5,427 nucleotides of DNA from positions 1 through 5,427 of the forward strand of contig JAITKY010000160.1 in assembly GCA_031278135.1 (NCBI GenBank), in the 5' to 3' direction. How positions within the stretch are numbered: position 1 is the stretch's first letter; every line of letters begins with the position of its first letter. A program made the translations under genes and the position numbers. The notes under the pieces were generated by a model, which saw nothing but the letters and a program-made list of their open reading frames with translations, did not search any database and was not told the DNA's origin. Of the stretch, positions 1 to 5,427 are shown piece by piece. The DNA comes from Prevotellaceae bacterium. Its GTDB lineage: Bacteria; Bacteroidota; Bacteroidia; Bacteroidales; UBA932.

Positions 1-113
1 ACAATTTTTTTTTTCGAACCACTCCCCGAAATATAAAAAAGCGATTGAACAAACATTTATTAATCCTTAATTATTAGTTTCTTATATCCTGAAGCATTTC
101 ATATTTGATGTCT

Positions 114-152
114 AAAAAAATCTTAAAAAAAATTCCCAAATTGCTCAATTTG
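114..152 (-). terminator. Weak intrinsic-terminator-like hairpin
   Basis: On the minus strand a stem CAAATT/AATTTG with a 4-nt loop is followed by GGAA and then a run of eight T, with a second run of seven T just beyond. That is the order expected of an intrinsic terminator. However, the stem is short and has only one G-C pair, and four bases separate it from the T-run. It could act as a backup terminator for readthrough from the AsmA gene. It could also be a chance product of AT-rich DNA. Confidence 0.25.
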
Positions 153-160
153 CCTGCGAT

Positions 161-190
161 TTTGTCCATGAATTTTTGTCATACATCCAG
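161..190 (+). repeat. Imperfect direct repeat, copy 1
   Basis: The core at 172-190, ATTTTTGTCATACATCCAG, matches 16 of 19 bases with 409-427, ATTTTTGTCGTATATCCGG. All three differences are transitions. Each copy is also preceded by a TTTGTC hexamer (161-166 here, 400-405 in the other copy), so the similarity extends to about 30 nt with a 2-nt spacing difference. The two copies bracket the small ORF at 199-357. What the repeat does is unknown. It could be an old duplication, the edge of a decayed insertion, or a paired binding site. Confidence 0.35.
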
Positions 191-198
191 TGTTTTTT

Positions 199-357
199 AT
201 GTTTCAGCCCGATTTCTATCTACCGGAAGCCAATCTTTATATTGAATATGAAAGAATCTATGAATTCATAGAGTTGATTCAAGAAAAAGTTGTTATGTGT
301 ATAAACTGCCAAAAACAAATTGAAATTGTCCGCATTGCTGCAATAAAATATAGATAA
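199..357 (+). CDS. Unassigned 52-residue ORF, possible gene remnant
   Basis: This short ORF opens with ATG at 199 and ends at TAA 355-357. The frame stays open upstream to a TGA at 169-171. The start of the peptide, with PDFYLPE followed by LYIEY (about residues 4-18), resembles the beta-hairpin core of some PD-(D/E)XK nucleases and related Bacteroidetes proteins, where a PD motif precedes an E-x-K or E-Y motif. The catalytic Lys is not evident, since the sequence reads IEYER. A CINC motif follows at residues 34-37. The next open frame (354-497, another phase, 47 codons without an ATG) overlaps the end by 4 nt, so one frameshift would join the two. No ribosome binding site is visible. It may be a decayed nuclease-like gene, a real small protein or a chance ORF, and I cannot choose among these with confidence. 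Confidence 0.25.
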   Translation: MFQPDFYLPEANLYIEYERIYEFIELIQEKVVMCINCQKQIEIVRIAAIKYR

Positions 358-399
358 AAAATGTTGATATTGAAGATGTCAGGGGGATAATCACAACAG

Positions 400-427
400 T
401 TTGTCACGATTTTTGTCGTATATCCGG
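400..427 (+). repeat. Imperfect direct repeat, copy 2
   Basis: This is the partner of 161-190. TTTGTC at 400-405 is followed by the 19-nt core at 409-427, which differs from copy 1 at three positions, all transitions. It ends 8 nt before the terminator-like inverted repeat. No transposase or integrase accompanies either copy, so an origin from a mobile element is only a guess. Confidence 0.35.
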
Positions 428-434
428 AAAAGTC

Positions 435-460
435 GAAAGCAGTTTTGAAAAACTGCTTTC
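435..460 (-). terminator. Probable terminator of the minus-strand gene cluster
   Basis: GAAAGCAGTTTT and its exact complement AAAACTGCTTTC are separated by only 2 nt, giving a perfect 12-bp inverted repeat. In RNA it would fold as about 10-11 bp with a small loop. It lies 52 nt past the AsmA stop codon, where the end of the transcript is expected. The T-run that follows on the minus strand is short (GACTTTTCC), so it is not a textbook intrinsic terminator. It could instead protect the 3' end of the mRNA or act in both directions. No convergent gene is visible inside the window. Confidence 0.55.
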
Positions 461-512
461 TTATACTGTAGTTATCGGAATTGCAAAATCAGAATGAATT
501 GAAAAATAAATT

Positions 513-3086
513 TTATGGAGTTTTTTTCTTAAACAAGTCCTTCAACTTGTTTGTTGCTTCTTCCTTAACTTTGTCGGTAAGTTTTTGGGCTTCCTCTTTT
601 GCTTTTTCTTCCAACTCCTGTTTTTTCTCTTCGACTATTTGTTTTGCCTGTTCGGTTGCCTGTTGCTGTATCGAAGGCGAATCGTCCATATATTTAGCCT
701 TTGCCAACCCGAAAGTAGGATTTTTGATGCTTCCGCCGACAGCAATGCCGACATTAACTGTATTTGTTGTTATTACGCCCGACTTGCCGCTCACTTTGGC
801 GACAAAATCATTGACGGCGTCTGTTACTTTTGCTGCCGGAACTTTCAAGTCCACCTGTAAATTAAGCGATTGGTCGATACCATATTCGCCGCCAATCATC
901 AAGTTTGTACCGCCAACCGACACAGGGAAAGGATGAATACCGATTTTACCGTCGGTGACAGAGAAGTTAGCGTTTACTTTTTTGAGCATATTCGACGTTT
1001 CCTTCAATCCTGCCAATGCTGTTACTTTGTTTAATGTTTCCTGATTCAGGAGTTTCAGGCTGTCGGCTTTAATATTTCCTACGGCATTGAGCGCCAACAA
1101 TACAGGGCTGAGATTCTGGTCGAACTTGTCGGAGAAATTGAAATCGAGCGAGACTTTTCCGTCGAGGTCTTTGAGTATTGGCAACACTCTTTCGAACATC
1201 GAAAACGAATTTGCGAGATCTTTCACGTGAATATCATGCAGTTTCATATCGAGATTGGCAAGAGCCGACGAAGTGTTTTCGGCGAGATATTTTCCTGCCA
1301 ACTGTATCTGTCCGCCTGCAAAATCGGACGACAAATTGTTGATATACAATGTGTGGTCTTTTACTGTGATTGTTCCTTTGGCATTGGTCAGATTGAGATT
1401 GTCGTACAGTATTTTACCGATTGATGCGTTGATAGCAAAATCGACATTCGAGGGTAACACGATGACCGACAATGTGCTGTTTGTGTTCGACGTCGATACG
1501 GTGTCTTCTCCGGTGGCGGACATTATCTGATTACAATTCAAATAATTGGATGTGAGTTGAAGATTACCTTTCAACACTTCGTTTTTCATTGCGTAATTCA
1601 AAAAGTTCTCTAACCGTCCGGAAGCCTTTATGTCGCTTTCGCCGATTTTAACGTCGAACTGTTTGAGGTTTACGTACTTTGGAGTAAATTCCAAATCGGC
1701 TTTTGCAACGTCAACAGGCATTGGAATATCCTCGGTGACAGCGACAAAATTTTGCAGCGAAAGATTTCCGTCAAGATTAAGCCTGTCGTATTCTTCTTTT
1801 TCGATATGCGACATTCGTCCGGCAAAATCGATGTTGGCAGTCAGAATACCTTTCAGGTCAATCCCTTCGAGCGGCAATGCGTCTTTTATCGATGCGAAAT
1901 CCAGTTTTCCTTTAATCAATGCTTTGATATTGGCGTCGGTCATTGGCGTTCTCACATTTGTCGATATATCGAACGGGTTGCCTCCGACTTCGAAATGGAA
2001 ACGGCTTACGTCGATGTTTGTGTTGGCGTCGTTGTTTCCGTCGAAAAGTAACTTTGTGTCAATATTAATATTATCAATCGATTTCGGCAGCTGTGCGTAT
2101 TTGATATATCCGTTTTCAACTTTCAGTTCGCTCCAGACCTGCGGCATCAATTTGTCGTTATAAACACCTTTAATCCATCCTTTTAAATTCAGAGCGCCTT
2201 TAGTGTCGATGTTTTTGGCGTCGGCAAGAAATTCGGGCGGGACAATCTCCAACAATGTTTTCAGCGATGCGACTTTTGCTCCGTAAGTAACATTGATGTT
2301 AATGTCGTCATTCTCTTCGATTTTCACTGTTCCGTCGGCGAGCAGGGCGATACGGTTCAGGTTGATTTCGGTGCCGTTCAGTGTAAACAGCATCTTCTCC
2401 AAATCGGCGTCGAGTTTTCCCAAAATCGAAAGACTGAAATCGGAAATAGCCATTAACCCGTCGTACATGACATTGATTTTCTCTGCATTAGCGGATATAT
2501 CCAAAGATGTAACGGTATTCGACAAATCGCCTTTGAGACTGAAATTAAGATTGCTGATAGCGGCAAGGGTTTTGTTTGTCAAATCTTCGTACATCACAGA
2601 GCCGTCCGTTATCGTAAAATGTTCGATAGCGATTTTAAAGTCAGACGTTTCGGCATCATCCGGTTCCGGTTGCGGCGCTTCCGAAGGTTTCATTATGTCC
2701 CAATTTGCAGTGCTGTCCTGAAATATTTTTGCATGCAATTTCGGCGACTGTAAAGAAACAAGTTGTAAATCAATAATTCCATCCTTCAGATACGACATTA
2801 CATTTATCCCCGCATCGAACGAGGCAACAGAGGCTAACTCCTCATTTTTAGATATTACGCTCAAATCTTTCAACGAAATTGTAATTTTCGGAAAATGTCT
2901 GAATATCGAAATATCCACACTTTTGAAATCAACAACCGCATTAACCATGTTGTCGTTGATAACTTCTTTTGCCATATTGGTCAGTTTGTCTTTGAACAGC
3001 ACAGGTATCAAAAGCAACGCCAACAATATAAGGGCAATCAAACTGCCCAAAGATATTCCCAGAATTTTAAAACCTTTTTTCATCAC
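513..3086 (-). CDS. AsmA-family inner-membrane/periplasmic protein
   Basis: This 857-residue protein has the build of Bacteroidetes AsmA-like proteins. Two Lys (3-4) precede one hydrophobic helix at about 7-31, which should anchor it in the inner membrane with the rest in the periplasm. From about 35 to 800 it is a long series of amphipathic beta-strands typical of AsmA/TamB/YhdP relatives. The motif FRHFPKITISLKDLSV (about 62-77) is typical of the AsmA N-terminus, and about 560-790 matches the AsmA C-terminal region in character. A Pro/acidic linker lies at about 135-148 and a Ser/Thr/Asn-rich stretch at about 523-540. Residues 803-855 form a Glu/Lys/Gln-rich helix likely to be a coiled coil. 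Family members are thought to form lipid-conducting grooves between the membranes. That role is inferred here, and the lipid is unknown. The length lies between E. coli AsmA (about 617) and TamB/YhdP (about 1260). Translation could start at either of two tandem ATG codons. No strong ribosome binding site is visible. Confidence 0.9.
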   Translation of the reverse strand: MMKKGFKILGISLGSLIALILLALLLIPVLFKDKLTNMAKEVINDNMVNAVVDFKSVDISIFRHFPKITISLKDLSVISKNEELASVASFDAGINVMSYLKDGIIDLQLVSLQSPKLHAKIFQDSTANWDIMKPSEAPQPEPDDAETSDFKIAIEHFTITDGSVMYEDLTNKTLAAISNLNFSLKGDLSNTVTSLDISANAEKINVMYDGLMAISDFSLSILGKLDADLEKMLFTLNGTEINLNRIALLADGTVKIEENDDININVTYGAKVASLKTLLEIVPPEFLADAKNIDTKGALNLKGWIKGVYNDKLMPQVWSELKVENGYIKYAQLPKSIDNINIDTKLLFDGNNDANTNIDVSRFHFEVGGNPFDISTNVRTPMTDANIKALIKGKLDFASIKDALPLEGIDLKGILTANIDFAGRMSHIEKEEYDRLNLDGNLSLQNFVAVTEDIPMPVDVAKADLEFTPKYVNLKQFDVKIGESDIKASGRLENFLNYAMKNEVLKGNLQLTSNYLNCNQIMSATGEDTVSTSNTNSTLSVIVLPSNVDFAINASIGKILYDNLNLTNAKGTITVKDHTLYINNLSSDFAGGQIQLAGKYLAENTSSALANLDMKLHDIHVKDLANSFSMFERVLPILKDLDGKVSLDFNFSDKFDQNLSPVLLALNAVGNIKADSLKLLNQETLNKVTALAGLKETSNMLKKVNANFSVTDGKIGIHPFPVSVGGTNLMIGGEYGIDQSLNLQVDLKVPAAKVTDAVNDFVAKVSGKSGVITTNTVNVGIAVGGSIKNPTFGLAKAKYMDDSPSIQQQATEQAKQIVEEKKQELEEKAKEEAQKLTDKVKEEATNKLKDLFKKKTP

Positions 3087-3129
3087 TGTATTATATTATT
3101 TTTTAAACATTTTTAACAAAAAACTGCTG

Positions 3130-3137
3130 CAAATGTA
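3130..3137 (-). promoter_or_regulatory. Candidate -7 promoter box for the AsmA gene
   Basis: The minus strand reads TACATTTG, a full match to the Bacteroidetes -7 consensus TAnnTTTG. It lies 43 nt upstream of the first AsmA ATG, in the 57-nt spacer after the ABC gene. No clean TTTG -33 element sits about 19-21 nt upstream; the region there is only T/A-rich and overlaps the 3' end of the ABC gene. If used, it would give a leader of roughly 35 nt and let AsmA be expressed apart from the two upstream genes. Confidence 0.4.
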
Positions 3138-3143
3138 CGACAA

Positions 3144-4532
3144 TTATTTTATTTTAAAATATTTGTTGATACACGACAACAAATCGTCGGGTTGATGTGA
3201 CACGAAAATCAAAGTGCGATTCTTGCAATATTCGTTCAATAAATGTTTTGCACGATCGACCGAATCGTAATCCATTCCCTGAAAAGGTTCGTCAAGCGCC
3301 AGCATCGGAGGGTTTTTTATCAATGCACGGATTAGCAGAACGATATTTTGCTGCCCAGTGGAGACATGTTGAAACAAATCGCTGTAAATCTTTGCTATTG
3401 CAAAATAATCGAACAGATTTTCGGTCAGTTGCATGATTTCGTCCGTGATTTTTATTTTTCGGTATGGATTTTCGGAAAGTCCGCTCAAAGCGACTTCGCT
3501 GCATGTTTTGTGCCGATTGAAATACAGATGCATTTCGGGCGACACAAATCCGATATTATCCTTTATATCCCAGATACTTTCGCCTGTCCCGCGCCGACGG
3601 TCGAACAATATGATACTGTTCGAATATGCTTGAGGATTGTCGGCAAATATAAGGCTCAAAAGCATTGTTTTTCCGGATCCGTTTGGACCCGTCAAAGCCC
3701 ATTTTTCGCCGTGCAGAACAACCCATTCGGCATGATGTACAACCGTTTTGTCGCCATATACAATATTGACATTCTCTAATTTAACTGCCGTTTCGAATGT
3801 TTTGACGGGAGCAGGCGGCAATGCAGGTAATTTGTAATGCCGATGTCGATGCGCCGGAAAATAATCCTTTATATTTGTGAGCTTTTTTATGGAAAAATTT
3901 TCGATTTCCATAATATTGGTTATAGAATCGGGAATATACCTGTCGGCAACCATGATTATCTTTGTTCCGAGAGTTGTAATATTATTGATAATGTGAGTGA
4001 TATAGTCCCGTGCCTGTTTGTCAAGCCCGGTATATAGATTGTCGAGCAGAAGCAAACGGGGCTTTTTCATCAACGCTTTCGTGATTAACATTTTCTTGAA
4101 TTGCCCATTCGAAAGTTTTATTATTTCCATATCAAGCAGATGATCGATATCGAAGGCCTCGAGTTCCGGCAAACTGTCGCCGGCGTTTAGTTTCAGAAAG
4201 TTGCGGACTGTAACGATACTGTCGGTTTCGGTAGCATTGTAACGCTGTTGATAGTAAAAATCTCCATAATTTATTGACGGATCGTTGAAATATACCGAAG
4301 CAATTTGCCCGGACACAGAGCCTGCTCCGGTATTTACAAAATTGCAGATAAACTCACCCTTTATTTTCATCAATCTGCCGTCGATAATTTCCAGAAATGT
4401 TGTTTTTCCCGAACCGTTTGCGCCGGTTACAGCCCAATTTTCGTCGGGATACATTTCCCAATTAGTGTCGTGAAAAACAGAATACTGGAACTTTTTGAAA
4501 GTGGCGTCCTTTATTTTTATCAGATATGTCAT
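3144..4532 (-). CDS. ModF-like ATPase with two fused ABC domains
   Basis: This 462-residue soluble protein has two ABC nucleotide-binding domains in one chain and no membrane segment. Domain 1 has Walker A GANGSGKT (37-44), signature LSNGQ (140-144) and Walker B LLLLD ending at 164. Domain 2 has Walker A GPNGSGKT (282-289), signature VSTGQ (390-394), Walker B LALDE (411-415) and H-loop His446 in VSHQ. The catalytic Glu of domain 1 is Asn165 and its H-loop position reads VADR, without His. That ATP site is probably degenerate, while domain 2 looks intact. A His/Pro-rich linker (HRHRHY, then PALPPAP, about 228-242) joins the domains. The VSPEMHLYF motif (330-338) and overall size fit the ModF/PhrA group (E. 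coli ModF is about 490 residues), whose role is poorly defined. No molybdate transporter genes are in the window, so no substrate can be assigned. The ATG lies 6 nt after the stop of the upstream gene, so the two are co-transcribed. Confidence 0.88.
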   Translation of the reverse strand: MTYLIKIKDATFKKFQYSVFHDTNWEMYPDENWAVTGANGSGKTTFLEIIDGRLMKIKGEFICNFVNTGAGSVSGQIASVYFNDPSINYGDFYYQQRYNATETDSIVTVRNFLKLNAGDSLPELEAFDIDHLLDMEIIKLSNGQFKKMLITKALMKKPRLLLLDNLYTGLDKQARDYITHIINNITTLGTKIIMVADRYIPDSITNIMEIENFSIKKLTNIKDYFPAHRHRHYKLPALPPAPVKTFETAVKLENVNIVYGDKTVVHHAEWVVLHGEKWALTGPNGSGKTMLLSLIFADNPQAYSNSIILFDRRRGTGESIWDIKDNIGFVSPEMHLYFNRHKTCSEVALSGLSENPYRKIKITDEIMQLTENLFDYFAIAKIYSDLFQHVSTGQQNIVLLIRALIKNPPMLALDEPFQGMDYDSVDRAKHLLNEYCKNRTLIFVSHQPDDLLSCINKYFKIK

Positions 4533-4538
4533 GTTTTT

Positions 4539-5309
4539 TTATTCCGGAATTTCTATTGTTAGACAATCGTATGCGAGTTTGACATTTTCGGGCAATTCTT
4601 TTTCAACATCTTCGTGCAGCCCCATTTGATGCGAGATATGTGTGAAATATGTTTGTGCGGCTTCCGATTGGCGAGACACTGCCACCGCCTGCGATAAACT
4701 GAAATGCGAAAGATGCTGTTCTTTCCGGAGCGCATTGATGACTAATATTTTACACCCGTATATTTTTTCCATTTCAGACGTCTCGATTCTACTTGCATCC
4801 GTGATATATACCAAATCGTTGATACGGAATCCCAAAACCGGCAATTTGTGATGAAACGCCCGTACCGGAATGATTTCGACATCGCCAACTAAGAATTTCG
4901 TTTTACAGGTTATCGTGTTGAGATTCATCTCCGGAACGCCGGGATACGGACTGTCGGTAAACGCGTAAGGATATTCGGAGCGTATGGAATTTAAAACCCG
5001 TTCTTCGGCGTATATTTCGACAGGCTTTTTGCTGATATAATTTAAGGCTCTAACATCGTCCAATCCTCCGGTATGGTCTTTGTGTTCGTGTGTCAATAAT
5101 ATTGCATCCAAACTCGTAATTCCCCCTCGTAACAATTGCTGTCTGAAATCGGTACCGGCATCAATGAGAATTTGTTTGTTGCACGTTTCTATCAAAATCG
5201 AAGTCCTCAAACGTTTATCTTTCGAATCTGACGACATGCAAACATCACATTTACACCCTATAATGGGTATCCCCTGTGAAGCGCCGGTGCCAAAAAATGT
5301 TATTTCCAC
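4539..5309 (-). CDS. PhnP-like metallo-beta-lactamase-fold hydrolase
   Basis: This 256-residue cytoplasmic enzyme closely matches the layout of E. coli PhnP (about 252 residues), a phosphodiesterase acting on phosphoribosyl cyclic phosphate. The N-terminal GTGASQG loop is followed by Cys19, Cys21 and Cys24, which with His227 fit the structural zinc site of PhnP. The active-site motif THEHKDH gives His74, His76, Asp78 and His79. Further metal ligands are likely His153, Asp171 and His224 in THISHQ, and His202 fits the extra catalytic His. All expected ligands are present. No other phn (C-P lyase) gene is visible, so the natural substrate may be another cyclic phosphate or phosphodiester. The start is GTG: an in-frame TAA lies directly before it, and the next in-frame ATG would remove the first strand and the GTGASQG loop. 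The gene stops 6 nt before the ABC ATPase. Confidence 0.87.
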   Translation of the reverse strand: MEITFFGTGASQGIPIIGCKCDVCMSSDSKDKRLRTSILIETCNKQILIDAGTDFRQQLLRGGITSLDAILLTHEHKDHTGGLDDVRALNYISKKPVEIYAEERVLNSIRSEYPYAFTDSPYPGVPEMNLNTITCKTKFLVGDVEIIPVRAFHHKLPVLGFRINDLVYITDASRIETSEMEKIYGCKILVINALRKEQHLSHFSLSQAVAVSRQSEAAQTYFTHISHQMGLHEDVEKELPENVKLAYDCLTIEIPE

Positions 5310-5335
5310 TTATTCCAATATCGTCTGTAATTCAT
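5300..5335 (-). CDS. Possible 11-codon upstream ORF (leader peptide)
   Basis: An ATG at 5335-5333 opens a frame of 11 codons (MNYRRYWNKWK) that ends at TAA 5302-5300, past the GTG start of the hydrolase at 5309. The two frames therefore overlap by 10 nt in different phases. Such an arrangement could couple translation of the hydrolase to that of the peptide, or compete with it. The peptide is rich in basic and aromatic residues. It has no strong ribosome binding site, and an ORF this short can arise by chance. Confidence 0.2.
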   Translation of the reverse strand: MNYRRYWNKWK

Positions 5336-5336
5336 T

Positions 5337-5393
5337 GCTGAATAAGGCTTATACTAATATATTCAAATACATTCACAATACCTTAATTTCAGC
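5337..5393 (-). promoter_or_regulatory. Leader stem-loop upstream of the hydrolase
   Basis: On the minus strand GCTGAAATTAAGG (5393-5381) can pair with CCTTATTCAGC (5347-5337). This gives 6 plus 5 base pairs separated by a 2-nt bulge, around an AT-rich 33-nt loop. With the promoter box at 5396-5403, transcription should begin at about 5388-5391, so the stem would lie at or very near the 5' end of the mRNA. It ends one base before the upstream ORF start. If transcription begins inside the outer arm, part of the stem would be lost. It matches no riboswitch that I recognise. Confidence 0.35.
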
Positions 5394-5395
5394 CG

Positions 5396-5403
5396 CAAAG
5401 ATA
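5396..5403 (-). promoter_or_regulatory. Candidate -7 promoter box of the hydrolase-ABC operon
   Basis: The minus strand reads TATCTTTG followed by C, a full match to the Bacteroidetes consensus TAnnTTTG. The -33 element would be expected at or just beyond the right edge, so it cannot be checked. Transcription would start about 80 nt upstream of the GTG, giving a leader with the stem-loop and the short upstream ORF. A run of nine A lies just upstream of the box on the minus strand. Confidence 0.55.
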
Positions 5404-5427
5404 AACTTTTTTTTTCAATCCGATAAT

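Larger units (their letters stand above)
1..512. other. AT-rich intergenic region without a confident gene
   Basis: This stretch is clearly richer in A and T than the coding DNA to its right, and no long reading frame crosses it. It lies downstream of the minus-strand AsmA gene. From right to left it holds a strong inverted repeat at 435-460 (probable terminator), the second copy of an imperfect direct repeat at 400-427, a 52-codon plus-strand ORF at 199-357, the first repeat copy at 161-190, and a small hairpin with A-tracts at 114-152. A 16-nt perfect palindrome at 257-272, centred on GAATTC, lies inside the small ORF. I see no tRNA cloverleaf, no rRNA-like sequence and no transposase fragment. 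Confidence 0.7.

Noticed and set aside
1..56. Minus-strand ORF starting at ATG 56-54 and running off the left edge (MFVQSLFYISGSGSKKK...)
   Set aside because: A purine-rich AAGGATTAATAA precedes the ATG, so it could be the start of a further gene, but only 18 codons are visible and they match nothing I recognise. It cannot be supported from this window.
257..272. 16-nt perfect palindrome centred on GAATTC
   Set aside because: It could be an operator, but it lies within the small ORF, far from any supported start, and has no second copy. Palindromes of this size occur by chance in AT-rich DNA.
481..936. Plus-strand ORF of 151 codons opposite the end of the AsmA gene
   Set aside because: It has no family resemblance, starts at a TTG and lies antisense to a well-supported coding region. 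It is best explained as a shadow.
1630..2163. Plus-strand ORF of 177 codons inside the AsmA gene
   Set aside because: It is low-complexity and Ser/Phe/Leu-rich, as expected from reading AsmA codons in reverse. It has no recognisable domain and no ribosome binding site.
3087..3143. Possible terminator between the ABC and AsmA genes
   Set aside because: The T- and A-runs here form only weak A-T pairing without a GC-containing stem, so I see no support for a terminator.
3197..3779. Plus-strand ORFs opposite the ABC ATPase gene
   Set aside because: They lie antisense to clear Walker and signature motifs and have no recognisable domain of their own.

Overview
The window looks like an ordinary chromosomal segment from a member of the Bacteroidota, probably Bacteroidales. 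Three things point there. The coding DNA has moderate GC but the spacers are very AT-rich. Gene starts lack strong Shine-Dalgarno sequences. Two spacers carry boxes matching the Bacteroidetes -7 promoter element TAnnTTTG. The species cannot be named from the sequence alone.

Layout: all three clear genes lie on the minus strand and read from right to left. At the right edge (about 5300-5427) is a promoter box, a leader with a long imperfect stem-loop, and an 11-codon upstream ORF overlapping the GTG start of the first gene. Gene 1 (4539-5309) is a PhnP-like metallo-beta-lactamase-fold phosphodiesterase. Gene 2 (3144-4532), only 6 nt downstream, is a soluble ATPase with two ABC domains in one chain, of the ModF type. 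Its first ATP site looks catalytically degenerate and its second looks intact. A 57-nt spacer with its own candidate promoter separates it from gene 3 (513-3086), a large AsmA-family envelope protein with an N-terminal membrane anchor and a charged coiled-coil tail. About 50 nt past its stop is a perfect 12-bp inverted repeat that probably ends the transcript.

The left 512 nt contain no confident gene. They hold the terminator hairpin, a weaker terminator-like element, an imperfect direct repeat, and an unassigned 52-codon plus-strand ORF. That ORF faintly resembles the PD-(D/E)XK nuclease core and may be a gene remnant.

Genes 1 and 2 are almost certainly co-transcribed. Gene 3 may be read through from them and may also have its own promoter. 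No known pathway links a cyclic-phosphodiesterase-like enzyme, a ModF-like ATPase and an AsmA protein, so I do not claim a shared function. I see no RNA gene, CRISPR array, insertion sequence or clear defence system. The most interesting points are the structured leader with its overlapping upstream ORF, the asymmetric ABC ATPase, and the possible decayed gene on the left.
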